Under the pieces are notes generated by a model, which had not been told where the DNA came from, did no database searches, and was given only the letters and a program-made list of their open reading frames with translations. Positions 22,927-34,441 of a stretch of DNA of 64,000 nt are shown here, one piece after another (position 1 is the first letter of the stretch; every line of letters starts with the position of its first letter). Origin of the DNA: Oscarella lobularis (taxonomy: Eukaryota > Porifera > Homoscleromorpha > Homosclerophorida > Oscarellidae). The stretch covers positions 620,001 to 684,000 of the forward strand of contig NC_089190.1 of assembly GCF_947507565.1 (NCBI RefSeq), in the 5' to 3' direction. Both the position numbers and the translations under genes were made by a program.

Positions 22927-24180
22927 CTAAGTGTCACTTTGCCATGTGATCTTGACGATGAAATAATGCAACCGGAGCGTTTGATCTCTTCCTTTGATGA
23001 TGATGTTGGAATGCATTAAAACAGCAGCGCCCGGGAGTACGAAAGATTCTTACATTATGGATTATTACTGTCAATAAAATGTACTACAGTGCGCCCACGC
23101 ATAAGCTTCCCAACTTTAAAGCGCGCTAGCATCCGTGTGGTATGTAAATCTTCAAAATATTCGCGCCTCTTCTGACACACAATCTTTCCATTGGTGATGT
23201 TTTTCTTAGCTTTAGCTGTTATACGACGAGGCTTCTCTTTGGAAACTTTGGAGCGCATTGTCCTCTCTTCTCCAGCTGAAGCAGAATAGACTACAGGAAC
23301 GGTTCCCTCAGAACAAACACTGCAACATTGACGGACTTCTATATCAGGAAGAAGTTTATGTGAAGAAAGAATGTTCTTTATCAGCACTTCACGGATGCAA
23401 ACTTCACCAGAGCAGATAAGTGCCATATCCCGAATATCTTTTTTCACTTCTGCAGAACTGAACATCAAATCGCACACGCAATTGACTGACGCTATTCTCT
23501 CTCTGCGACCTGAGAGTAGACGGAACATCAATCCTTCCACCAGAGGGCCGTACAGGAAAACATTTGAAATGTCACCGATGTTCACTCCCATGCCAAAAGC
23601 TGCAATAAGAACTCTCATACTTTCAAGTTTAAAAAACTTCTGTTTTAGTCTTTTTGCTTGGCTGCTCATCGAGGCATGGTAGAGACCAACCCAGCTCTTC
23701 TTCCGCTCATTGTCTTCGTGAAGAGTCTCTTAAAGACACGTGAAAATGTTGAAACACGAATCCTTTGTCAAACAGAACAGCGTTTTTGGTACTGTTTCAT
23801 TCTCGGTCGCCACGTATAGAGCATTTGCCAAATGTCTGAAGTCAATTGATCAAGACTGTTTCATTCTCGGTCGCCACGTATAGAGCATTTGCCAAATGTC
23901 TGAAGTCAATTGATCAAGACTCCATTTTGCAAAAGGAGTAAAAGATATTCGCTCTATTCAGAGGAAAAGAGATCGTTTCGTAACGCCACTGTACGACTTC
24001 ATCCTGGCATATTTGATTTTCCAAGTGAGGTGGAAGGGTCGCTGAAAGTAGCATTATATAGGAATTTTAAGAGCCGTAGCTCGAAGATAAAAAACGTCCT
24101 TATACAGAGGAGGAATATCATCTCCCCATACTCGTATGCAATGGAATTCGTCGAAGACAAAGAGACCAACTTCAGAGCTG
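22927..24180 (-). pseudogene. RecQ-like helicase pseudogene, copy 2 (right inverted arm)
   Basis: On the minus strand it encodes GLFVFDEFHCIRVWGDDI (24.17 kb), then LKQKFFKLESMRVLIAAFGM and VNIGDISNVFLYGPLVEGL, SGRRERIASVNCVC, LICSGEVCIREVLIKNIL and RQCCSVCSEGTVPVVY, ending near 23.06 kb. It keeps the motif V block (VLIAAFGMGVN) that copy 1 has lost. The DEAH box is degraded to DEFH and the N-terminal third with Walker A is missing. The frame stays open from about 23669 to 23055 and reads through a terminal-repeat-like block (CAGTGCGCCCACGCATAAGC, 23089-23108). Confidence 0.8.
23791..23918 (+). repeat. 64 bp tandem duplication
   Basis: ACTGTTTCATTCTCGGTCGC and the following bases, through GTCAATTGATCAAG, occur twice in a row with a 64 bp period and no visible mismatches. 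The duplication is absent from copy 1 of the RecQ repeat, so it is recent. Confidence 0.9.
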
Positions 24181-24639
24181 CCAACTCTCCCGCTTTTGAG
24201 GCAAAAATTGGCCTCCCGCCCGCTTTCCAAAAAACAGTTTTTCTCCCGCTTTGGGGATTTTCCTAGTACTATATGCAATATATATATATACTGTAATACG
24301 TCGGCTCTACTAGTTGAGTGATACTGTGCTATCGCACGTGTCATCAGACATCTGCAGTCACGTCACACTGACAGTCACACAGCTGTAGGACCGACTCGTC
24401 TACTGTACCATAGATCCATGACTGTACTAATAAAGATAATTTGAGTTGCGCGTGCGCAATATGCCTTTGTTTGTCTTGCTGCAGCTTTCCCTCACGAAGC
24501 CACTAGCTTGACTTTCAAGTTGAAAGCGTACCGTGACCCCGATATGAGTAGTACTGCAAGCAATACCGGAGAGGAGCAGACTGCGGAGGAAGACGCTGGC
24601 GGCGACACGTCTAAGGCTGACGATACAGAGAGACTTGCG

Positions 24640-25290
24640 GGGAGCCAACGAAAATACAAAAGCAAGTACCTCTCAGATTAGACAAAGGATTACCCGACGA
24701 TCTCATCTTCCCCAAGGGAGAGTCGTTTGCGTAATGCTCTACGTGCAGCAGCCACATACGAGTCATGAGATATCTTCGCGAGAGGCGCGAGGACTCTAAA
24801 AATATCCCTGAACGTTTGTTTATGCTCGTGGTGTCTCCTCTAAAGGTTCTCATGGCTGATCAGGTAATGTACCACTCTCGCCAAGGTGAGAACGCCGCAA
24901 TCGTTGGCGTACGCAAAGAAGACGACGCAAAAATACGTCGTGGCTACATTTTGATCGCTTTCGGAAGCCCGGAGGCGTGGCTTTCTACGCCCAAAGGACG
25001 TCTACTTCTCAACAGCGATCACATTTGTCGATCAACAGTGGCAGTAGTCGCCGAAGAGGTTCACACCGTTTCCCAGTGGTATTCTTTAGCATAGGAGAGG
25101 CCCTGCTTCTCTTACTTTGTCACTCACCAATGTTAGCATTAACAGCCACGGTAAGACGTAAAACAAGAGCTCGTCTAACAAAATTTCTGGGTATGACTTC
25201 TTGCGTGCATTTGCTGCTCAGCCCAGACCGTCCCAATGTTCGACTCGGCGGGTTCTATAGGATCAAATGCATGCATCGATCAAACACTTA
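24640..25290 (+). pseudogene. RecQ-like helicase pseudogene, copy 3 (N-terminal half)
   Basis: This is a different RecQ lineage from copies 1 and 2. It shows LVVSPLKVLMADQV (motif Ia, about 24835), VVAEEVHTVSQWY in place of DEAHCVSQWG (about 25045), and after a frame change MLALTATVRRKTRA and LLLSPDRPNVRL (motif III and beyond, 25130-25245). Walker A and the C-terminal half are absent and the walker B Asp is replaced. Confidence 0.7.
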
Positions 25291-25299
25291 AGCAAATTC

Positions 25300-27050
25300 A
25301 AACCTATCCACTAACTTCGTCCTTGTCACGAAAGTAAATCTCAAATTTATTATGGATTTTCTGTACGTTTTATTTTACTCATTAAATTTAAACTTGCGAA
25401 AAAAATTATTGTCATTGTATTTTCAAGTTAAAAGTAGATTAGGCGATCAAAAGTTTAATAGTGTAGTAGTTGTCTCGTTAATCTGTATGAAAATTGTTTT
25501 TCTGAGGTCGACTCTTTCGATTTAATTAACGAGAATGACGACGTATTTAAAATCTCACATCTACTCCTGAGAATGATCAATGGATTGAGAAAATCACAAA
25601 AAATCAGTCAACAAACAAATCTGGTCCCAAAATACAGCCGGACGGGTTGCTCTCAAGCAACTGTCCACAGCGACACTGGCTTAAACCAGCCTACGCTGTT
25701 TCTCATAAAAGATTTTGAATTTTCTAGGTATCTTCTAACTGAAGCATTGTCCTCGTCGATTCCGGCGATTTCGAAATACTCCAAGTCGTAGGACGCCATT
25801 GTTTCATCTTTAACGTCGCTGACGTTTAGAACGCTTCTTCAAAAAAAATGTTCACGTGTTTTCATCTTTCACTGTTTTTTTCCATTTAATCTGAGACATT
25901 GGCTGTGCTGCAGACGACACCGTTAAATTTGTTTCAATATTTTATTCGCACAGCAGTTTTTAGGTTTCCAGAACACTGTCGAGGTTGCTATTTTCTCTCC
26001 TCTACTATCCTAATACTCTTCTGAAAGTAGTTGCTGATAAGTTGCGGTGCTCCGTTATGAATACAACTTTCTGCGTCGTGTACTAAATAAAACTGCCGTT
26101 AAAACTAATGTTACATATTATTTTTTGTCGCCCCTGTGGTGTCGTAGGGCCGTCATCTCTGTCGGTAATATAGCATTTTTATACTCAGTCAATAAGTGAG
26201 CATTTACTAGAGCTGTTATTCCATGTGCTTAATTTCATTCAGAATTACAACTTAACTAAAGCACCAATTCCTTTCAATGAAAGAGGATGTGGGATCTTAA
26301 CGCGCAATTTTTTTCTTTTTATGACAGCAACAGGTCTACCTCAATGTTCGAAACAGACTCGTTTGCTCGCATAGCTGGCTTCAGCTTAAAAGAGCGCGTG
26401 CCTTATAGTGCCAGATCTCTTTGTTTAATTTGCTTAAAATCAATTGTGTGCAAGCGGTGGCTACGGAAGTAGCGTCATCTTGAACATGATAGGATTTTGC
26501 TCGTTCCGCAAGAAAGCTTAACATGGTGTGGTTGTTATCGCAGAAGTGGGGGTCACTGGGACATCCATATTAAATTGACGATGACAAAAGTCCATGAGCA
26601 GTAATGTCTTTTTTGCGTCGATTTTATCTCGCGTCATTTGGAATCCCAAATTCAGACAAAACGCAGCGATTAACAGATTTCCATTAGTAATAGCAATGAA
26701 TTATTTCCCAAAGACAAATCTAAGGGAGACTATAAGGACCTAGAAGAAATCCTTTATTTACTGCTATGTCAACAACGTTCTTGTTAGGGAAAGAGAGATA
26801 GGTTTGGATCGTCAGAGGAAGGAGGCTGAAAATATCGTATTAGGTGGAAATTCAAATCGAAAACGCTGCGCAAAGCTTTTGGGCTAGCACTGTAGAATAG
26901 CAGCAAAAGTAGATCATTACGTCACTGTAAGGTGAGGTACAGGGCCGTAATATTGTCGTGACACAATCATAACCCTGTTGTACGCAGGTAAAAAAATTTT
27001 TTTGCAAAAAAAATAACAGGTTGACCATTGCTGTGAAGTTAAACTTCACA
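25300..27050. other. AT-rich stretch, no gene recognised
   Basis: Apart from the dispersed repeat copy at 26009-26112 I see no coding signature or boundary in this interval. Confidence 0.5.
26009..26112 (+). repeat. Dispersed repeat, second copy
   Basis: Same orientation copy of 19326-19430 (shares CTCTTCTGAAAGTAGTTGC and ATACAACTTTCTGCG). Confidence 0.75.
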
Positions 27051-27132
27051 CTCGGTCAATAGGTCAGGGCGGGAAGGAACACCAGAGAGACGAGATACTT
27101 TGTGTGACAGTACACTAGAGTTACAGTTTTGA

Positions 27133-27840
27133 AGAAGAACGGACAATCGTCTTCACCAAAAGCTCGCGAATTCATTTCTACGTACCTTTCCCTCGGACCG
27201 CTCGACGTGTCTCACAAGGATGGAAAAGAAATCGCAAGCGTGCTTGCCCCAATGGCCGAAATGTTCAGCGACTATAGGGAAAAATTTGGCAGCTGATCCA
27301 GATGGTCGGATGTAGAATCGTATTTTGTAATCTTTTCTTTTTCGCGGATGGAGGCGGCGGCACCATCTTCGACTGCAGATCGACGTGAAGCTTCCGATGC
27401 CCACGGGTGAGCAAGTTATATGTCGAGTTCAAAGGACTTGCCATAGCCGGAACCGAAGGCTATGATGTCAGGACGGTTTTCGTTATTCAGATAGCTGAAC
27501 CTCGGCTCAATTTTGCAAGAGAGGCCCGCGTCTCGAATGCAGTCGGACCAGCCAGTGACAATTCGGTTGTGAGCCTAAACAGGACCACCTCCGAACTTGC
27601 AGGTCAGCATGTGATAGCCATGAGGATCAATTGTTGATCCGCATTCGCAGAGAGACACACACGCGGTGAAGGCGAGAGGACAGTCAAGCCTCGCTGATGC
27701 CGCTAAACGAAATTCGTAAGGTTTTAGTGCGAGCATCCTCGAGGTTGGAACTGCCTCAAGCCATCGATCGGCGTGCTTGCCTCGACATGAGCCGCAACCG
27801 GGATAAATAACGGTTGTCGGCAGCAGAGGATAAAATCGAT
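27133..27840 (-). pseudogene. LINE C-terminal fragment 1
   Basis: On the minus strand this encodes WLEAVPTSRMLALKPYEF, the zinc-knuckle-like LCECGSTIDPHGYHMLTCK (C-x-C...H-x4-C), and further down YIRPSGSAAKFFPIVAEHFG with HVERSEGK. The same blocks occur in the same order in fragments 2 and 3. The middle part with the PD-(D/E)xK-like block is damaged. This is the C-terminal region of a non-LTR retrotransposon; the reverse transcriptase is not present here. Confidence 0.7.
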
Positions 27841-28018
27841 GAGAGTAAAGCAAGTTGAATTTCGAATAACAGTAACTTTTAGAATTTTGGCTTTGTCGAG
27901 GCTAAATCGGAAAGAGTCTTCGAAGACGAGTCAGCGAGAGAGAGATTTATTGAGAACAAACAAACGGTAGAGAAGGTGACATTCACTAGAGACAACGTCT
28001 AACTAAGGAAAGAATAAA

Positions 28019-29884
28019 TTAGCTATAAATACTTAGCGGAGGTTGAACTGGCGTTTGAGCTCCGTCGATAAGTCTAAACAAGAAAAAAGACCGGAAATTC
28101 GAGACAGTTTGTGGGTTATACTGCAGTAGGACGGAAAGGCGGCGCCTCCAGTAGCAGGCGAACTCATTTCGTTCGGATTTTCCCTCGGTGCGCTCGACGT
28201 GCGTCAGGAAAACTTTAAAGAATTTGTCTGCCAGCTTTCCCCAGTGACCGAAGTGCTCGAAGACGAGCGGGTAAAATCTAGCAGCTGCGCCTGAGGGCCG
28301 AATGTTGGCGTCGTACTTTTCGACCTTTGCTTCTTCTCGGATGATTGCCGCAGCGCAATCTTCGACCGCAGAACGACGGGACGCTTCGGAGCTCCAAGGA
28401 TGAGCCAGAGAGATATCAAGCTCCATAGAAACGCCGGCTTCGAATCTGCATGCGACAATGTCGGGTCGATTCTCGTTATTGAAATAGCGAAATCGCAATT
28501 CGACCTTGCACAAAAGACCCGCGTCTCGAACGCAGTCTGCCCAGCCGGAGACGATGTTGTTGTGAGCCCAGACTGGACCGCCGCCGTGCTTGCAGGTTAG
28601 CAGGTGATAGCCTTGGTTGTCGATAACAGAATTGCACTCGCAAGAGTCGAAGCAAGCAAGGGCAAAGTCGAGGGGACAGCCCAGTCTCAAGTATGCTGCT
28701 AAACGAAAAGCGTTAGGCTTTAGCGCAAGCGCCTTTGAGGTAGGAACTGCCTCCACCCAGCGACCAGCCTGGCTGCCTCGGCAGGAGCGCAGACGAGCAA
28801 CATCGCGATTGTCAGCGGAAGCGAAAAACACTTCAGAGGCCGAAGACCGGTAAATTTCGGAGCAAAGAGTTTTTTGTAGCTTTCCCGTAAATGACGACAG
28901 GTCCGACATAGTTTTGACTTTTCTAAGTTTGGGCCAAGGCGGACTTGAAAAGACGACAATGCGAGGTTCAGAAATTGTTCGACGTAGCGGAGAGAAAGCA
29001 GGTCTTCGGTGCTGAGAGAGTTTGAAAAACGGTTCGGTAGTGTGGTCAGCGAGTTGCTCCATCCTGCTAGAAAAGCAGCGTCTGTGATGTCAGATAGCAA
29101 CGGCAAGCCAAAACCGCCTAATTTAATAGGCAGTGTTGCCTGTTGCCATTGTTTGTCCGATAGGTGGTTTACCAGAAGAATTTCTTCAAACGACGACCGG
29201 GAGGTGTGCGATAGCTCTGCGAAAAAGTGACGATGGAATAGTTCTGCCGAGGTGGTTGAGACTCGTTGCGTAGAAATACCGAAGTAAGAGCAGACTGCAT
29301 TGAGGATCTCCCAAACTGCTTATCTTCGAGCCGAGCTCTGCATTTTTTAAAAAGTAATGGAAGCAGAAGTCGTCGATGTATTCAGGTTACCCGATGGGCG
29401 CTCCGAGAACTGTTGTTCCAACCGATTGACAAGACACAGGAGACGATTGCGGGGGAGATGGCCACGGAAAAAATATCGCACTTCCTGTCGGCAATGCAGA
29501 GGCGCAAATCGCCGAAAGATTGCTTAAGGTCCAAGAAAGCAGCAAAAACTTCCAGTTCCGTGCCCAAAATAAAGACGTCGTCGAGATACGCCAGAATGAC
29601 GACATTTGGAAGACTGCATTGCAAGTCCACCAACGTTTGATGGATTCCAACGGCGAATAGTGCCGGCCCAAGGGGTCTCCTTGGTGGACGCCTTCCTCCG
29701 AAGACAGCAGTGTCACGCCGGAAAACAATGGGAAGACAAGAGAGCTGAAGCGGCCGTACATTGGCAAAAATGTGGCATTAACGACGGAAAGCTCTCTGAG
29801 AGACGTCGGCGTATTGCCTCACGACTAATAATTGAATTGAACGCGTTTGTGTCTTTAATAGCATCCAGTCAGCGTTGCGGTTGA
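28019..29884 (-). pseudogene. LINE fragment 2: RT remnant and intact-looking C-terminal endonuclease region
   Basis: The upstream part (29767-29382) holds RT signatures in two frames: EEGVHQGDPLG and LAYLDDVFILG, with the catalytic YLDD box. An open frame of 347 codons (29062-28019) follows: WVEAVPTSKALALKPNAF, CECNSVIDNQGYHLLTCKHG (zinc-knuckle-like), then NRPDIVACRFEAG and MELDISLAHPWSSEA, a PD...(D/E) arrangement like a restriction-type nuclease, and FGHWGKLADKFF. A CCHC motif with a restriction-like endonuclease after the RT is characteristic of the R2/CRE/NeSL side of LINEs. The assignment of the nuclease is by motif shape only. The RT is frameshifted, so the element is dead. Confidence 0.75.
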
Positions 29885-30079
29885 GGAGCGCTTGGACGTG
29901 ATGAATGATGAGTTCCGAACCGCAGGGTGTAGAGACGCCGTGTTGGATCGGCGAAAAGTAAGATGCGAGAGAGAGAGAGAGAATACATTTCAGTTACATA
30001 AAATAGAGCGCAGCTGCGCTAGAGTCGCAAGACCAACAAATACTATATTATAAACAGTTCGAGTTTAACGGACGAGAAG

Positions 30080-30629
30080 CTAAGCTTCGCGTTCTGAGTA
30101 TAGGTCAGTACGGGAAAAGGAATCACTCACACAGGAAAGCTTATGGTTCTTATATAACACTACAGACGGGACATTGAAGAAGAACAGATAGACGACGACG
30201 CCAATAACACATAAAAGTACTTTTACCAGCCGGACCCTCAGAGCGTTGAAAGAAATTTCTGAGGCGAATGAGGAAATCATTTGCGTGCTTGCCCCAGCGT
30301 CCGAAGTCTCTGCAACAACCGGAACAAAGCACGACGATGATCCGCAGACACGAACAACAGATGAGTAATTCTCGATCTTTCTCTCCTCGCGGATTATTGC
30401 TGCAGCCCTATCTTCGACAGCAGCGCGACGACATGCCTCAGAACTCCAGGGATGTGCCAACGAGATATCGAGCTCGAGCGATTCACCTGTTCCAGTGCCG
30501 AAAGCAACGATATCAGGGCGATTATCGTTATTGACATATTCATGACGGGGCTCGACACGCAAGAGAGACCCGCATCTCGGACCCAGTCAGCCCAACCAGA
30601 TACGACACGGTTGTGTGCCCTTGTGGGAC
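30080..30629 (-). pseudogene. LINE fragment 3, 3' part (downstream of the P insertion)
   Basis: On the minus strand: SGWADWVRDAGL, then NRPDIVAFGTGTGESLELDI and LAHPWSSEACRRAAVEDRAA, followed by decay. The upstream continuation lies on the other side of P element B at 35229-35345. The two flanks join through the 7 bp duplication GTGGGAC. Confidence 0.8.
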
Positions 30630-30708
30630 CATAGATGGAAGAGAAGAAGGGATAGGAAGCTCCCGTCGTCACGTGATCACTTCAGTGCGCCAGGTGTGTT
30701 ACGCCCTA

Positions 30709-31716
30709 ATGGATTTAATCGAAAGAGCCCTTCTCGACCTGCAGGAAGAGAAAATAGCAAGTCAACCGTCTCATCGTCTCATCCGGCTAAGGAAGGACCT
30801 GCGCGTGATCTTGGAATTCTCGAAAAGCGAAGTAATGGCGATTTTCGGCGAAAAGCTGGTTTCGGCAATGGCAGCGTGTTTCCAGCCGGGCACGAAACGC
30901 TCAACCATATCTTCACTGCGAGAACATGCCCAAACGAAGTTCGTTTCCCTTCGCATTGGGCCTCTGCGGGACATTTGGGCGTGTCTATATTGCGCCCTTG
31001 GCATTGCTTTTGACGACCCACTTCTTTCCCAATCGGTTAATCGGCGAGTATTCGAGGCAATGCTACTACGCTTTCTCCGGGCGCAGCAAGGATCGGATAA
31101 AGGACGAGATTTTCAGGCGGCAGGTGCTCAGTGCATGGCTCAGCCTTTGTCAGGTGACGAGGAGAACGCACTGAGGTACGCCGCTGGATTTGTCCCGTTC
31201 AAGCTGCTGAATAAGTACACGAAAAGAAAGGAAGATTATAAGGGTATTATTGAATGTTTGAGGAATTTGTCAGTCGAGGATTGTGAAAGGGCGACAGAAG
31301 GTGGCAGTGACGAAAGTAGTGAAATTGAAGACTACACATCCCAATGGATTGCGAAAGTGGATAGGGGAGGTCTCTTCAAGATCAACGACAACGCCTACCA
31401 CTTTTTCAGAAGTGTGGAGAACGTTGTCCGATGTCGCTTACCTAGTCGATTAGCCCGGAAGGAGAATTGTGACGTCGTTGCGGCTGTTGAAGTAGATCCA
31501 ATGGTCGTTTTCAGGTGGAGATTACTTACTGCTACACTTCTGGACGACGCTCACAGCAGTCATCTCCTTCATGAAATTGCTTCCCTGTGGGTGACGATGA
31601 GAGGCTTCTCAATGACCTCCGCCTGGCTAGAGAAGTATAAAGTAGCCAAGGACTGCCTCCTGAAGAAAAAGAAAGCACTGAGGAAGAGTCTTCTCAAGCC
31701 AAATCGAACAGAATGA
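30709..31716 (+). CDS. Uncharacterised accessory protein of P element B
   Basis: An uninterrupted frame of 335 codons starts at the ATG of MDLIERALLDLQEEK, about 80 bp inside the left terminus. No domain is recognised. Visible features are a helical N-terminus (RLRKDLRVILEFSKSEVMAI), a central block ALRYAAGFVPFKLLNKY, the block SQWIAKVDRGGLFKINDNAY with HFFRSVENVVR, and a C-terminal ELWVT-like block IASLWVTMRGFSMTSAWL with a basic tail (KKKKALRKSL). The AGFVPFKL and GGLF blocks resemble proteins I recall from sponge and cnidarian genomes, without a named function. The C-terminus is conserved in copy A, again convergent with a P transposase. Both strands being intact suggests that selection or very recent insertion has kept it. 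A transposition cofactor or regulator is only a guess. Confidence 0.8.
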   Translation: MDLIERALLDLQEEKIASQPSHRLIRLRKDLRVILEFSKSEVMAIFGEKLVSAMAACFQPGTKRSTISSLREHAQTKFVSLRIGPLRDIWACLYCALGIAFDDPLLSQSVNRRVFEAMLLRFLRAQQGSDKGRDFQAAGAQCMAQPLSGDEENALRYAAGFVPFKLLNKYTKRKEDYKGIIECLRNLSVEDCERATEGGSDESSEIEDYTSQWIAKVDRGGLFKINDNAYHFFRSVENVVRCRLPSRLARKENCDVVAAVEVDPMVVFRWRLLTATLLDDAHSSHLLHEIASLWVTMRGFSMTSAWLEKYKVAKDCLLKKKKALRKSLLKPNRTE

Positions 31717-31757
31717 TTTTATATGTGATACTGATATTGCACAATTAATACGATTAT

Positions 31758-34441
31758 TCAAGGAAAAGAAGATTTGTGCGTAGATTTACGTTTTGGGAGT
31801 GGCGTTGAATCGACTTCTTCTGGAAAGAGACGACGGCGACGGCTCGAATTCCCTCGAAGAGGTGCCAGGGCAAGAGATTTCTGCAGCCTTAGAGAGTTGG
31901 CATTAACAACACACTCCGCAACGGACGGGTTATCGCATCTGCCTCCAGTCGCTCTCTGTTGACCGAAGTAGTTTTCGAGGGGGTCTTGAGAGATGTGTTC
32001 ACTCAGCACGAACAAAGGCCGCTCCGATTCAGGTAAGGAAAAGAGGTACTCAGTCATTTCCACAAATGCTCTCACTATTTCAATGTATTACAATTGCATT
32101 TCGTATTACAACAACTGCTCACCAGTCATTCTCCAGCCCTGGAGCGTCTCCTGACTAAGCCGCAATCGATTCTTCGCGTGCTTTGGAACATCTTCCTGTG
32201 CGTCAACCCAATCGTCCCATTCATCCAAGTAAGTCAGAAAATCGTTCTTGAGCCACTAAAATAAAAGAATGACATGACTTTCTAGCTCTGAACACTTAAA
32301 TTTTATTAATTTACTTGAATTCGTTCATCGTCTGGACGTCGATATCCTCTATGATTTGCTCGAGCATTTGACAGGGACCTGACGTTGAGACAGTCAAATG
32401 CTCTGTTGAAGAACCGGCAGAAACGGGCGGTCTCGGTGCTTCCGTCGACTTTGTAGTGCTCGAGACCATTTGCGACGGAATCACTCAGAGTCTGCAGTAT
32501 GTTATAAATGTTAACTCTGATTGAGAATTTTTCAGGTCAATTAGTACCTGCGCAGCAAGATCAACCCTCATTCGCGAGTAAGAATTGAGGCGGACGTGCT
32601 CTAATTTCAGCTTCTTCAACAGATACAATCCGGCTGCCGCCGAAGTCTCCTGACACTTTTTGTACAGCTCCACAATGTGTTCCCAAGTGATCCACTGATC
32701 GTTTAGCTAAGATTCAAACATGAGACAATTAGTATATATATAGATTGACACTCACTTTCATAGATCTTGTCCCGTTGAAAGGGTAGGAATGCGAAAGGCA
32801 ATTCCTAGTCGTCTTTAGAAGGTGAGGTGGATCGGATACGAAGAAGATCATCCGATCATCGTTGCTGTAAGGATTCGCTATCTTGAATAGTGGATCATTT
32901 ACTGGCCTTGTGGCGGCATCATGCATGCGGTAAAATTTCCGGTTGGGGCCAGCTCCGTCCGATGTGACGCAGAGAACTTTGAACGATAGCATTTCCAAAA
33001 TTTCTACGGCTTCCCACATTATGGACATTAGATTTCCCGCGGAGATGCCCGTCGTGGGGAAGTGTGCCCAAGGAAATGAAAGTCCGGAAGTGATACCTCG
33101 AATCATGAGGACAAGCATGTGTGTGGCTACGTCGTTGATCGGTGTCTGGAAAGCTGCAGAATGGCTGAGAGATTTCTCCAGATCTCCCATTTCATTGCTG
33201 ACTCGGCCAAGGTCAACAAAGCCGACAATCTCTTGACTTGTTTTGCGGTAGACCAAATCGTCTCTAATCTTCATTTCGTCGAATACGAGGGCGACGTGTC
33301 TCTGTGCTTCGGAGCAGCCGTCAAGTTGTGCCTCAGCCAGCAGGTGGTCGTTAAGATCGTCGTGAAAGCCAGTTTTCTGCTTTGAAAAATTACTGTAATC
33401 TCTAAGTGTCCGCTCTGACGGAAGTTGAATCACTCCAGCCGTTCGCATAATGTGATAGGCCGATGAGCTGGCCATCTTTAGGCTGAGCGCCAAACGAATC
33501 ATGACGGGATGCCATCTCATTCCCGATGCGCTTTTCGCGGAAGCGGCCTTAAACTGCTGATCCCAAAAGAGTCTTCTGAACGTGCCCTTGGGATAGATGT
33601 CGTCAATTTTTTCTCCTTGAGCATTCATTACTGATGTGACGTCGTCGTGCAGATCCTGCGGTAATGCATCGCCTTTTTCTCTGATTGATTTGGCAATTGA
33701 CTTTCTCATTTGGACAATTTTTCGTTCAGCAGCTTTCTTCACTGTAGCCAGTCTCTTCAATTTCTGCGATCTCTGTGGAGTCTTCAGGCTGGCGTTAGTT
33801 GCGAACTTGCTCGTTGCCTTCGGAGATCGATTCCACCTCGAAAACTTTACACGAAGTACTCCACGGTATGCGACGCACTGCTGACATCGCTTTTCTGCCA
33901 CACCAACCAGCAACTGACATCCACTAGCTCTTACCGTCGAAGAATGCTGTCTGCCCTCGTAGACTATGGGCAGATACGAATCAATGCTGGCAGCCACGTT
34001 CCCCTCTTTCGTCTTGAATATTCCTTTATCCGCAAAGCACATTCTTATAAAATGTTGATCGGTATTGCCAGGGCAAACGAAGAGGTCATCAATGAATTGG
34101 GAAAAACGCACATAATTTTTGGCATTGACGGCATCTGGTGAGATCGGACATCCGGACAGGGCAATGCATTTATCCTTGTCTACTTCTCGCCCTCGAACAT
34201 ATAGTGCCCGAACTCCACCCTGCCCAACAACGGCGCTAATCAAAACTGAAGTAGGAGGCAGACAAGTCCGTTCATCGGATACTTTATCCCCCCAACCAAT
34301 GCTCAACTTGGACAAGTATATGTCATCTCCTCTTTCCATTTTATGCCACGATGGCTTCAGTCTATCGCAGAAAGTATGAGGATTGTACAGTAACTGTCCA
34401 TGCAGCTTACAGTTCTGTCGCTTCTTGAGGGGATTCCCCAA
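31758..34441 (-). CDS. P-element-type (THAP9-like) transposase, five exons, copy B
   Basis: Exon 1 (34441-32764) opens without a visible ATG at 34441 (frame enters at TTG), so the true start and any THAP domain may lie upstream in an unseen exon. It carries CQQCVAYRGVLRVKF, a Lys-rich helical region, GMRWHPVMIRLALSLKMASS, LRDYSNF, then HVALVFDEMKIRDDLVYR, LCVTSDGAGPNRKFY and VSDPPHLLKTTRNCLSHSYP, the acidic blocks of P transposases. Introns of about 50-65 bp (for example GTGAGT...CTTAG) link it to exons at about 32707-32551, 32494-32318, 32257-32124 and 32076-31758. Later exons have FCRFFNRAFDCLNVRSLS and, at the end, the P family signature DPLENYFGQQRATGG. No frameshift was seen. This is the best candidate for an active enzyme in the window. 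Confidence 0.85.
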
